Origin: Mayfieldus sp963772265 | Lineage (GTDB): Bacteria; Actinomycetota; Thermoleophilia; Solirubrobacterales; 70-9 | Length of the DNA: 64,000 bases | Reading direction: 5' to 3' | NCBI GenBank assembly: GCA_963772265.1 | Contig: CAVYWS010000004.1 | Span: forward strand, 276,680 to 340,679 | In this document: positions 1 to 8,651 of the stretch, piece after piece | How positions within the stretch are numbered: the first letter of the stretch is position 1 | Layout of the letters: every line of letters starts with the position of its first letter | Program-made: the position numbers and the translations under genes | Notes under the pieces: generated by a model | Database searches by the model: none | Told to the model about the DNA's origin: nothing | The model's input: the letters and a program-made list of their open reading frames with translations, nothing else

Positions 1-934
1 CCTCGCGCACCCAATCGCCGATCTGGGTGGTCGTGGCGACGACCTTGATCCCGCCGCCCCCGTTGTCGCCGGAGGAGCCGCAGCCGGCGAGCAGAGCGCC
101 CGCGGCGAGCGCCATGGCGGCGAGCCCGAGCCCCCGCGGCGCAAGCGAGCGGGCCAGCGCCGCGATCGCGAAGACGCCGCCGGAGAAGGTTGCGATAGTC
201 GCGCCGGGCGGCGCGTCGGTCTTCACCGACATCCAGAGCCCGACTGTGCCCTCGGCGGCGGCAAGCGCGATGCTGGAGACCTGCCAGGTGATCAGGCGGG
301 AGGTCCAGAGGCGCGCGGTGGCCGCCGGAACGACGAACAGGGCGGTGACCAGGAGTGCGCCGACCGCCGAGAGCGCCGCGGTGCTCGCGAGCGCGATCAG
401 GCCGAGCAGCGTCAACTCGAGATAGCGGGACCCGGCCCCGATGCTCTTCGCAACCAGCGGATCGAAGCCGGCAGCGAGCCAGCGAGGGCCGAGCAGAAGC
501 ATTGCCAGCAGCGAAGCGCCGGCGGCGATCGCGGCGAGGGCGATGTCGCGCCCGTCGATCAACAGCAGGCTCCCGAACAGCAAGTTCTCGATCCCCGAGC
601 CGGAACGAAAGACATCGCTGGCCAGGATCACGCCGGCGGCCAGGCAGCCGACCAGGACCAGCGCGGTGAGGCTGTCGTAGCCGAGCCGGCGCCTCGGCAG
701 GGCCGAGGTGCCGGCGCTGAAGGCGATTGCGGCGCCGAATGCGCCGAGCGGGGCGGAGAAGCCAAGACCCTCGGCGAGCACCAGGCCGGGGAAGGCGGCG
801 GTGCCGACGGCGTGGGAGAAGAAGGCGAGGCCGCGGAGGACGATCAGGCTGCCCAGCAGTCCAGCCGGGATCGCAAGGATCAGGACCTCGATCAGGCCTC
901 GCTGCACGAACGGGAGCTGGAAGGGGTCGAGCAC
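1..934 (-). CDS. Zn/Mn ABC transporter permease fused to substrate-binding protein (partial)
   Basis: The reading frame is open from a GTG at 934 (preceded by GAGGAGG) to the left edge, so the 3' part is missing. Residues 1 to about 270 are a ZnuB/MntB-type (ABC-3) permease: hydrophobic segments, an early 'LRGLAFFSHAVGTAAFPG' loop and a late 'ALFVVPAATARLW' segment. The same frame then runs without a stop into a lipoprotein-like segment (ALLAGCGSS lipobox) followed by 'IKVVATTTQIGDWVRE', the N-terminus of a ZnuA/TroA-type cluster-9 binding protein. It should import zinc or manganese. An internal ATG at 115 lies just before the lipobox, so a separate binding protein could also be initiated there. 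A 17-bp Zur-like palindrome lies upstream. The fused layout was checked codon by codon. Confidence 0.85.
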   Translation of the reverse strand, partial: MLDPFQLPFVQRGLIEVLILAIPAGLLGSLIVLRGLAFFSHAVGTAAFPGLVLAEGLGFSAPLGAFGAAIAFSAGTSALPRRRLGYDSLTALVLVGCLAAGVILASDVFRSGSGIENLLFGSLLLIDGRDIALAAIAAGASLLAMLLLGPRWLAAGFDPLVAKSIGAGSRYLELTLLGLIALASTAALSAVGALLVTALFVVPAATARLWTSRLITWQVSSIALAAAEGTVGLWMSVKTDAPPGATIATFSGGVFAIAALARSLAPRGLGLAAMALAAGALLAGCGSSGDNGGGGIKVVATTTQIGDWVRE

Positions 935-972
935 GGTGCCTCCTCGTCGCCGACCGCCGCAGCGTAACAGGA

Positions 973-989
973 ATGAGAACCATTCTCAT
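973..989 (-). promoter_or_regulatory. Zur/Fur-type operator
   Basis: A perfect 7-3-7 inverted repeat, ATGAGAA-CCA-TTCTCAT, lies 38 bases upstream of the GTG of the metal-transporter gene. It matches the TGANAATNATTNTCA pattern of Zur/Fur-family boxes closely. Position and sequence predict repression when zinc is sufficient. Fur or Mur binding cannot be excluded from sequence alone. Confidence 0.8.
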
Positions 990-1041
990 CACCTGACGAG
1001 GAGGCTCGGGCGAGGACAACGCGACGCGAAGCGTCAGCGCG

Positions 1042-2250
1042 TCAGGAGTACTTGTCCCAGGACTTCAGGAGGGGCAGCGGGTCGTACGGCTGCCCGCCCT
1101 CGTACCAGCCGGGCGCGCTCCAGACCTCGAAGTGCAGATGGCATCCCTGCGCGTCGCCGGTCTGGCCGACGTTGCCGATCCACTGCCCGGTGCGGACGTG
1201 GTCGCCGGTCTGAAGCGGCGAGGGCGCGATCAAGTGCATGTAGGCGTTGTCCTCGGCCGAGCCCTTCTGGTCGATGACGATGTAGTTGCCGGCCGCGCCC
1301 TGGTAGCCCGCGTACTGGACCTTGCCGCCGATCGCAGCCACGAGCTTGGTCCCGCAGTCGGCCATCACGTCCTGGCCCTGGTGGGTATGCCCGGCGCGTC
1401 CGGCGCCGAAGCGGCCCGCAGCGCCGCCGTAGCTGTGCCGGCCGCGGATCGGGAAGATCGCACTGAATACGGCGACGCCCAGGCCCGGGTCCTCGAGCCC
1501 TCGGGTCGCGGCCAGGGGCTGCCCGTCGGCGGAGGAGATCCTGAACGCGTACCAGCCGCCCGGCACCGGCTTGCCATCGAGACCGGCCCCGTTCCAGGCG
1601 ACGCTCTGGGTGGTGTTGGGCGCCACCGCGGTCGGGAAGAAGCTCTGCACGACCTGGCCGGCCCTGGTCACGACATCGATTCGCAGGCTGTTGGAGGGCT
1701 GGTTGCCGACGACCACATAGTTGAGGGTCGCGGTGCGCGAGCCGGTGTAGAAGATCTTGTTCGGAGAGACCTCGGCGTCTGCGAGGTGCAGCGGACCGCC
1801 GGCGCGCAGTGTGCGCTTGGGCCGGATCAGCAGCGGGTCCTCGTCGAGGTCGGACTTCTGCCCGTAGGCGTCCTTGACCCGCAGCGGCCCACTGCCGGCG
1901 CCGCCCGGCACCACGGCCTGGGCGCTCGACCTCGTGGCGGAGGTCACCGGCGCGACGATCCGCTTGTGACGGTGGCGGGACCGGAAGCTGATCGACTTCG
2001 CCGCGGACATGTTGGCGCCGCTGACCTGGACGGTCGAGCCGATCACGGCCTTTTGCAGCCCGACGCAATTGGTCAGGCAGATCGTCTGGCGCAGCTTCGG
2101 AGCCTTGGGGGCGCTGACGCTGCCCGCCCCGCTGCCGCCGCCGGAAGCGCTGGCGAGGGCGCTGCCACAGGTCAGCAGCGCGACAGCCGCGGCTGTCGCG
2201 ACCGCTGCCATCCGTCTCGCGCGGCGTTGCCTTTGGGTGGGACCCGCCAA
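1042..2250 (-). CDS. Secreted M23 (LytM-type) metallopeptidase
   Basis: A 402-residue exported protein. A twin-arginine-like/Ala-rich signal peptide (residues 1-34) is followed by an IPT/Ig-like segment (about 55-110), a FlgD-like Ig region (about 165-245, 'AWNGAGLDGKPVPGGWY') and a C-terminal peptidase M23 domain (about 285-395). Zinc-site motifs are present: 'HQGQD' (H and D) and 'HLHFE' (catalytic and ligand His). Members cleave peptidoglycan cross-bridges or act as amidase activators. The start is TTG with a purine-rich AGAGAGGG upstream; the next in-frame Met lies inside the signal peptide. It stands alone, transcribed away from rplM. Confidence 0.88.
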   Translation of the reverse strand: MAGPTQRQRRARRMAAVATAAAVALLTCGSALASASGGGSGAGSVSAPKAPKLRQTICLTNCVGLQKAVIGSTVQVSGANMSAAKSISFRSRHRHKRIVAPVTSATRSSAQAVVPGGAGSGPLRVKDAYGQKSDLDEDPLLIRPKRTLRAGGPLHLADAEVSPNKIFYTGSRTATLNYVVVGNQPSNSLRIDVVTRAGQVVQSFFPTAVAPNTTQSVAWNGAGLDGKPVPGGWYAFRISSADGQPLAATRGLEDPGLGVAVFSAIFPIRGRHSYGGAAGRFGAGRAGHTHQGQDVMADCGTKLVAAIGGKVQYAGYQGAAGNYIVIDQKGSAEDNAYMHLIAPSPLQTGDHVRTGQWIGNVGQTGDAQGCHLHFEVWSAPGWYEGGQPYDPLPLLKSWDKYS

Positions 2251-2484
2251 CTGCCCTCTCTTTCTGGTGCCTGCGGAGTTAGCTGTCGGGCTCGCGCTGA
2301 AAGAGCTGCGCTACGGTCGTTCGACCGATTCGCCCCTGGGGCCTTTCGAATGCGCCCCTGCGGTTCCTCCGCTCCGCGCCGATGATCGGCACGGATTCGG
2401 CTATCTGGCGCGGCAGTATATGCAGCGCACAAGCGTCAGATGCAGGTTCGCTGCTCGACGCCTACGTCCTGCTCAAAGGCCCAC

Positions 2485-2533
2485 TATCATCCCCACGCCG
2501 CGCGAGGCCTCGAGCCGCCGCGGCTTTTCAGCG
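2485..2533 (+). promoter_or_regulatory. rplM promoter and leader with small hairpins
   Basis: Upstream of rplM a TATCAT -10-like box (2485-2490) precedes a short leader. The leader holds a 10-bp palindrome CGAGGCCTCG (2503-2512), then AGCCG-CCG-CGGCT followed by TTTT (2513-2528), ending 5 bases before the start codon. This could be an attenuator or an autoregulatory L13 leader. The rest of the 283-bp gap between the peptidase and rplM shows no gene. Confidence 0.4.
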
Positions 2534-2968
2534 ATGAGGACCTATGTCGCCACACCCGCGCAGCGCCAGCGAGACTGGTATCTGGTCGACGCCGAGGGCA
2601 AGACCCTGGGGCGGCTGGCGACCGGTATCGCCGACACGCTGCGGGGCAAGCGCAAGCCCGAGTACACCCCCCACGTCGACACCGGCGACTTCGTCGTCGT
2701 CGTCAATGCGGAGAAGATCCACGTCAGCGGCGACAAGCTCGCCCAGAAGACCTACTGGCGCCACAGCGGCTACCCGGGCGGGATCAAGTCGCGCACCCTG
2801 GCCGAGATGCTGGACCGGCGTCCCGAGGAGGTCATCCGCAAGGCGGTGAAGGGGATGCTGCCGCGTAACCGCCTCGCCCGCAAGCAGCTCACCAAGCTGA
2901 AGGTCTACGCCGGCTCCGAGCACCCCCACCAGGCACAGCAGCCAAAGCCTCTGGAGATGGACGCCTGA
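2534..2968 (+). CDS. rplM: 50S ribosomal protein L13
   Basis: Normal-length L13 (144 aa) with hallmark segments 'DWYLVDAEGKTLGRLAT', 'LRGKRKPEYTPHVDTGD', the 'THRHSGYPGG'-like 'TYWRHSGYPGGIKSRT' and 'VKGMLPRNRLARKQL'. It is an early-assembling protein of the large subunit. The frame is open far upstream, but homology starts at this ATG (MRTYVATPAQRQRDW). Its stop overlaps the rpsI start (TGATG), so the two are translationally coupled, as in most bacteria. Confidence 0.97.
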   Translation: MRTYVATPAQRQRDWYLVDAEGKTLGRLATGIADTLRGKRKPEYTPHVDTGDFVVVVNAEKIHVSGDKLAQKTYWRHSGYPGGIKSRTLAEMLDRRPEEVIRKAVKGMLPRNRLARKQLTKLKVYAGSEHPHQAQQPKPLEMDA

Positions 2969-3786
2969 TGGCAGACGAACCCGAGCAGCAGCAGCAGGAC
3001 GAGCAGCCCGAGGACGAGCAGCAGCCCGACGAGGCCGAGTCCCGGGACGAGCAGCCCCAGCCCGAGGCCTCCGAGGAGGCACAGCCCGAGGGCGACGGCG
3101 AGGGCGACGGCGACGACGCAGCCGCGCGGGCCGAGGACGCGGCAACCGAAGCCCCGGAAGAGGCGGAGGAGGCGCCCGCGCCTAAAGAGCCGGCCGCGAA
3201 GGAGGGCTCCAAGGACCTGCCCCCGGGCGCCGAGCTCGACCCGATCGCCCTCGAGCCAGAGCGCGAGCTGAGCGCCGAGGAGCGTGCCCGACTCGAGGCC
3301 GAGGCCGAGGAGCGTGCCCGGCTCGAGGCGGAGGCGACGTCGGAAGGCCGCGAGGAGCAGGAACAGGCGACGCCGAGGACGGTGGCAGAGCTGGCCGGCG
3401 ACGCGCGCTACCTGGCGACCGGCAAGCGCAAGCGCTCGATCGCGCGAGTCACGATCACCCCAGGCGACGGCAAGTTCGAGGTCAACCGACGCACCCTGCA
3501 GGAGTACTTCCCGCGCCCGCTTCATCAGACCACGGCGCTTCAGCCGCTGACCGTGAGCGGCTATGAGGGAACCGTCGACGTGCGTGTCAACGTCAAGGGC
3601 GGGGGGGTCGGGGGACAGGCCGGCGCGGTCCGCCACGGCATCGCCCGGGCGCTGACCGAGATCGATCCCGAGCTGCGCAAGGAGCTGAAGCGGCGCGGGT
3701 TCCTGACTCGCGACGCGCGGGTCAAGGAGCGACGCAAGGCTGGGCTGAAGAAGGCCCGCAAGCGCCCGCAGTTCTCCAAGCGCTGA
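2968..3786 (+). CDS. rpsI: 30S ribosomal protein S9 with long acidic N-terminal arm
   Basis: The last ~135 residues are a complete S9: 'YLATGKRKRSIARV', 'RTLQEYFPRP', 'VKGGGVGGQAGAVRHGIARAL' in part, and the basic C-terminal tail ending 'KKARKRPQFSKR' that reaches the P site. The first ~135 residues are a low-complexity, strongly acidic arm of E, D, Q, P and A, including a duplicated 'EERARLEAEA'. Typical S9 is about 130 aa, so the protein (272 aa) is twice the usual size. The ATG overlaps the rplM stop. No internal start near the S9 core has a convincing ribosome-binding site, so the arm is probably translated. Its function is unknown. Confidence 0.95.
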   Translation: MADEPEQQQQDEQPEDEQQPDEAESRDEQPQPEASEEAQPEGDGEGDGDDAAARAEDAATEAPEEAEEAPAPKEPAAKEGSKDLPPGAELDPIALEPERELSAEERARLEAEAEERARLEAEATSEGREEQEQATPRTVAELAGDARYLATGKRKRSIARVTITPGDGKFEVNRRTLQEYFPRPLHQTTALQPLTVSGYEGTVDVRVNVKGGGVGGQAGAVRHGIARALTEIDPELRKELKRRGFLTRDARVKERRKAGLKKARKRPQFSKR

Positions 3787-3794
3787 GCCCCCCA

Positions 3795-5108
3795 ATGTCG
3801 GCCAGGCGGAAGCTATTCGGCACCGACGGTGTTCGAGGCGAGGTCGGCACGGACATCACCACCGAGCTCGCGACCGCGCTGGGCCGCGCCGCGACGCTGG
3901 CCTCCGACGCCGCCCGTCCCCAGGTCGTGATCGTCCGCGACACGCGCGAGTCGGGCCCGATGCTCGAGGCCGCCCTGGCGGCGGGGGTCGCCGAGGCCGG
4001 CGGCGACGCGCTGCTCGCCGGGGTGCTGCCCACCCCCGCCGTCTCGGTCCTGGTGCGGCGCCACGGCCTCGACCTCGGCGCGGTCGTCTCCGCGTCGCAC
4101 AACCCGTTCGGCGACAACGGGATCAAGTTCTTCTCACCCCGGGGCGGCAAGCTGGACGACGCCGAGGAGGCCGAGATCGAGGAGCTGATCGACGGCTCAG
4201 CAGCCGCCCAAGGGAGTGGGACGGGTGCGCGAGCTGCAGGGCGCGCTCGACGACTATCTGCGCGAGCTGTCCCGCGCCTTCCCGCTCGACCTGAGCGGGA
4301 TGCGGGTCGCCCTCGACTGCGCCAACGGCGCCACCTACCGCGCGGCGCCGGCGATCTTCGAGCGGCTCGGGGCCGAGGTCGAGGCGATCGCGGTGGAGCC
4401 CGACGGCCGCAACATCAACGCCGGTTGCGGCTCGACCCACATGGAGACGATCTCGAACGCGATCAAGGCCTCCGAGGCGGAGATCGGGTTCGCCTTCGAC
4501 GGCGACGGCGACCGGGTGCTGGCCGTCGATCGCGCCGGAGCGGTTCATGACGGCGACGAGCTGGTCGCCCTCGGCGCACTCGACCTCAAGCGGCGCGAGG
4601 CGCTGCGGGGCGGCGTCGTGGTCACCGTGATGACCAACTACGGCTTCCACGAGGCAATGGAGAGGCCGGGATCGAGGTCGCGACGACCCAGGTCGGAGAC
4701 CGCTACGTGCTCGAGGAGCTGAACCGGCGGGGCTGGTTGCTGGGCGGCGAGCAGTCCGGCCACATCATCTCGATGGACTTCGCGCCGACCGGCGACGGCA
4801 TCGCCGCAGCGCTGGAGGCGATCCGCGGCCTCGACGGAGCCGACCTCGCCGAGGCGGCCCCGTTCGAGCGGCTTCCCCAGCGGCTGGAGAACGTCACGGT
4901 CGCCGACCGCGAGGCGATCGCGGGGGCCGATCAGGTCTGGGACGCGGTCAAGCGCGAGGAGAAGGCGCTCGAGGGTCGGGGCCGGGTACTTGTGCGTGCG
5001 TCGGGCACCGAGCCCCTGGTCCGGGTCATGGTCGAGGCCCCGACCGAGCAGGAGTGCGAGCAGGTCTGCGAGCGGCTGGTCGGCGTCGTAAAGAGTCAAC
5101 TGGCCTGA
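3795..5108 (+). CDS. glmM: Phosphoglucosamine mutase (two frameshifts)
   Basis: Converts glucosamine-6-P to glucosamine-1-P for UDP-GlcNAc and cell-wall synthesis. All four family motifs are present but spread over three frames: the active-serine loop 'VSASHNPFGDNGIKFF', the Mg loop 'FDGDGDR', the sugar loop 'GEQSGHI' and the phosphate loop 'RASGTEPLVRVM'. One extra base lies near 4207-4216, where homology moves to the +1 frame. One missing base lies near 4660-4665 ('GFHEAME' into 'GIEVATTQVGDRYV'). glmM is normally essential and everything else is intact, so these are most likely sequence errors. It lies 8 bases after rpsI, the usual actinobacterial order. Confidence 0.93.
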
Positions 5109-5175
5109 CGTTCGAGTTTTTTCTCCTAATTTCGACTTCTAATCGCGCCGCCCGGCCTCTACTCTTTCTCTCTCT

Positions 5176-7048
5176 GTGTGCGGAATCGTGGGATACGTGG
5201 GCGGACGCCCCTGCCAGGATCTCCTGGTCGCGGGCCTGGAGAAGCTCGAGTACCGCGGCTATGACTCGGCCGGCATCTCGCTGATCTCGAACGGGCACAT
5301 CGACAGCGTCCGCGCGGTCGGCAACCTCGCCAACCTGCGCGCCGCGGTCGAGGAGCGCGCGCGGCGCGCGTAACGGTTCCTCCGGGAGCGTCGCTCTCGC
5401 CGACCCGCCCGCCAAGACCGGCGTTGCCCACACCCGCTGGGCGACCCACGGCCGGGTCACCGAAGAGAACGCCCACCCGCATGGCGACTGCAGCGACCGC
5501 ATCCACATCGTCCTCAATGGGATCGTCGAGAACCACGCCGACCTGCGCCGCGAGCTCGCCGAGCAGGGCCACACCTTCAGCTCCGAGACCGACGCCGAGA
5601 TCGTCGCCCATCTGATCGAGCGTCACTACGAGGACGACCTGGCGGCCGCGGTTCGCGCCGCGTTTGCCGATCTGCGCGGCCACTACGCGTTCGTCGCGAT
5701 GCACGCAGACCATCCCGGCCTGCTGGTCGGTGCCCGCAAGGAGTGCCCGCTGGTCGCCGGGGTCGGAGAGGGAGAGAACTTCCTCGCCTCGGCGATTCCC
5801 GCCTTCCTGGCCCAGACCCGGAACGTGATGCTGATCGACAACGACGAGCTGGTCGTCATCGACGCCGACGGAGTCACGATCACAGACGTCGACGGCAAGC
5901 CCGTCGACCGCGAGGTCGAGAAGATCACCTGGGACGAGGACGCGGCCGAGAAGGGGGGCTATGAGACCTTCATGCTGAAGGAGATCCACGAGCAGCCCGA
6001 CGCGGTCGCCGAGACGATCACCGACCGGCTGCCGACCGACGACGGCATCGATCTCTCCGAGGTCGATCTCGACGACGATTACCTACGGGGCATCAAGCGG
6101 ATCGTGATCGTCGCCTGCGGGACCGCCTACCACGCCGGCCTGGTCGGCCGCTACGCGATCGAGCAGTGGGCCCGCGTCCCGGTCGAGATGGACATCGCCT
6201 CCGAGTACCGCTACCGCAACCCGGTGATCGGGCCCGAGGACCTGGTGATCGCGATCAGCCAGTCCGGTGAGACCGCCGACACCCTGGCGGCGATGCGGCT
6301 GGCGCACGAGAACGGGGCCAAGGTCCTCGCGGTCACCAACGTCATGGGCAGCCAGGCGACGCGCGACGCCGACGCCGTGCTGTACACCCGCGCCGGGCTG
6401 GAGATCTGCGTCGCGGCGACCAAGACATTCGTCGCCCAGGTCGCCGCCATGTTCCTGCTCGGGCTGCGGCTCGCCGAGGTCCGCGGGACCCTGGAGCCCC
6501 AGGAGCTCACCCGTCTGATCCACGAGCTGAAGGCGATTCCCTCGGCGATCGAGGCCACGATCGCCGCGGTCGAGGGTCCGGTCGAGAAGATCGCCCGCGA
6601 CCACGCCGACAGCGGATTCTTCCTCTACCTCGGGCGCCACATCGGCCTGCCGATCTGCCTCGAGGGGGCGCTGAAGATGAAGGAGATCTCCTACATCCCC
6701 ACCGACGCCTACGCGGCGGGGGAGATGAAGCACGGCCCGATCGCCCTGCTCGACGAGTCGACGCCGGTGGTCTGCGTGGCGACCGAGAGCCCGGTGCTCG
6801 AGAAGGTCCTCTCCAACGTGGCCGAGGTCAGGGCCCGCGGCGCCGACGTGATCGCGATCGCGTCGGAGGGCGACGAGCGAGTCGCCGAGGTCGCGGACCA
6901 GACCCTCTACGTGGCCCGCGCCGACTGGATCCTGGAGTCGATCCTGGCGGTGCTGCCGCTGCAGCTGCTCGCCTACCACGTGGCGCGCGCCAAGGGCCTC
7001 AACGTCGATCAGCCGCGCAACCTGGCGAAGACCGTCACGGTCGAATAG
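5176..7048 (+). CDS. glmS: Glutamine--fructose-6-phosphate aminotransferase (one frameshift)
   Basis: First step of the hexosamine pathway; pairs with the adjacent glmM. It starts with GTG so that the nucleophilic Cys is residue 2 (MCGIVGYVGG). The N-terminal glutaminase domain has 'YRGYDSAG', 'HTRWATHG' and 'LNGIVENHADLR'. Two SIS sugar-isomerase domains follow ('SQSGETADTLAAMR', 'GRHIGLPICLEGALKMKEI'), then the usual C-terminal '...LNVDQPRNLAKTVTVE'. One extra base within the GCGC-rich stretch 5355-5371 shifts frame and creates an apparent stop at 5371. The downstream frame continues the same domain, so a sequencing indel is the best explanation. No glmS ribozyme is evident in the 67-bp upstream gap. 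Confidence 0.94.
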
Positions 7049-7082
7049 AGCCCTCGGGAGCGCTCGCTACGATGCCGCGCTC

Positions 7083-8630
7083 GTGCTGATGCGTCCCCGC
7101 GTCCTCGCCTGCGCTCTCGCCGCAGCCACCGCGCTCGGAATCTCCGCCTGTGGCGGGGGCGGGGGCGGCGTCAGCGACGACGATCCCGCCACGCTGGCGC
7201 CCGCCGGCGCACCGATCTACGTCCAGGGGGTGCTGCGCCCGCAGGGCAAGCAGAAGACCGATGTCGAGTCTCTCGCCTCCACGATCAGCGGCATCGCCGA
7301 CCCGACCGCCAAGCTGATCGAGCTGGCGGACCAGGGGCTCAACGAGACGCCCTCGGCGAGCGGCAAGCATCTGACCTTCGCCAAGGACATCGAGCCCTGG
7401 CTGGGCGCGAAAGCCGGCCTGTTCGTCGAGAACCTCGGAGAGGACCCGACCGCGGCGGGAATCGTTCAGACCACAGACGCAGGCGCCGCCAAGAAATTCG
7501 TCGAGGACGCGAAGGAGAAGGGCGATCGGGACCGCTCCTACAAAGGCGTCGACTACGTAATCGACAGCGACGGAAGCACCGCCGCCGGCGTCGTCGACGA
7601 CTTCCTGGTGCTCGGCAACGAGGCGGCGTTCAAGCACGCGGTCGACGTCTCCAAGGGCGCCGACTCGCTCGGCGATCAGGACACGTTCACGGAGGCACTC
7701 GACCAGGCGCCCTCCGGCAGCATGCTCGACGTCTACGCGAGCCTGGAGGGGATCTGGGACGCGGTCAGGGCCAACGATCCCGACAACGCCAAGGTCCTCT
7801 CGGCTTCGTTTGGCGACCCGAGCGGCAAGTCTGCCCTCGCCAGCGTCGTCCCCTCATCCGATTCGGTCGAGCTCGACCTTGCGACCAACGCCGACCAGAA
7901 GGTCCAGCTCTCGGACCTCTCGAGCCTGATCGAGACCTTCCCCGCCGGCTCGTTCGTAGCGCTCGGCATTCCCGACATCGGCGACCGGATCAACGAGACG
8001 ATCGACCAGCTCGACAGCAGCGGGGTCGTCACCCGGGACCAGATCGACGGCCAGCTCTCGACGCTCGGGCTCAGCCTCGACAAGATCACCTCCGCCCTCG
8101 GCGACCTCGGGATCTTCGTCGAGGGCAGCGACCGGGCAACCCTGCAGGGGGCCGGCGTGATCACGAGCAAGGACCCAACCACAGCCGAGAAGCTGATCGC
8201 GCAGTTCCGGGGCCTGGCCCTGGTCGCCGGGCAGAGCGGAATCAGCGCCGCCAAGGTTGGAAAGGGGCTGACCCTGCGCGATCCCGAGCAGCTCGGCCCG
8301 CAGCCGCTGACGATCACGGTGGAAGGCGGAAAGATCGTGATCGGCTACGGCGAGCAGGCCACCGAGCAGGCGGTCGGCAGCGGTGGCGGCGCGACGCTGA
8401 AGGACGACCCGACCTACCGCCAGGCGATCGACGCGCTGGGCGGCGACGGCGTGTCCGGTTACTTTTCGCTCTCGCAGATCTTCCGGCTCGCCGACTCGCT
8501 CGGGGCGATCAGAGACCCCGACTACCAGCAGGCTCGGCCCTACCTGGACAGGCTCAGCTACGCGGTGCTCGGCAGCGGCGAGGGGGGCGACTTCCAGAAC
8601 AGCAAGGTAATCGTCGGCGTCAAGCCCTGA
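7083..8630 (+). CDS. DUF3352 family lipoprotein
   Basis: A 515-residue exported lipoprotein. The signal peptide ends in the lipobox 'LGISAC', then a Gly/Asp linker. The body resembles DUF3352 proteins: 'LAPAGAPIYVQGVLRP' near the N-terminus, repeated alpha/beta segments, and 'LSYAVLGSGEGGDFQNSKVIVGVKP' style ending. The family is common in Thermoleophilia, but I know of no biochemical role. A TACGAT box ends 9 bases before the GTG and there is no ribosome-binding site, suggesting a leaderless transcript; an ATG two codons downstream is an alternative start. The gene interrupts the glmS-nnr-alr neighbourhood. Confidence 0.75.
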   Translation: MLMRPRVLACALAAATALGISACGGGGGGVSDDDPATLAPAGAPIYVQGVLRPQGKQKTDVESLASTISGIADPTAKLIELADQGLNETPSASGKHLTFAKDIEPWLGAKAGLFVENLGEDPTAAGIVQTTDAGAAKKFVEDAKEKGDRDRSYKGVDYVIDSDGSTAAGVVDDFLVLGNEAAFKHAVDVSKGADSLGDQDTFTEALDQAPSGSMLDVYASLEGIWDAVRANDPDNAKVLSASFGDPSGKSALASVVPSSDSVELDLATNADQKVQLSDLSSLIETFPAGSFVALGIPDIGDRINETIDQLDSSGVVTRDQIDGQLSTLGLSLDKITSALGDLGIFVEGSDRATLQGAGVITSKDPTTAEKLIAQFRGLALVAGQSGISAAKVGKGLTLRDPEQLGPQPLTITVEGGKIVIGYGEQATEQAVGSGGGATLKDDPTYRQAIDALGGDGVSGYFSLSQIFRLADSLGAIRDPDYQQARPYLDRLSYAVLGSGEGGDFQNSKVIVGVKP

Positions 8631-8651
8631 GCACGGCTAACCTCGCCAGCC

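Noticed and set aside
1132..2385. Long plus-strand open frame opposite the M23 peptidase
   Set aside because: It mirrors a well-supported protease gene; the translation has no recognisable domain and arises from GC bias at third codon positions.
2009..2533. Upstream extension of rplM in the same frame
   Set aside because: The added residues match no L13 and cover the promoter and leader; homology starts at the ATG at 2534.
5109..5175. glmS ribozyme/riboswitch
   Set aside because: The gap is only 67 bases and pyrimidine-rich, too short for the known ribozyme, and it lacks its core.
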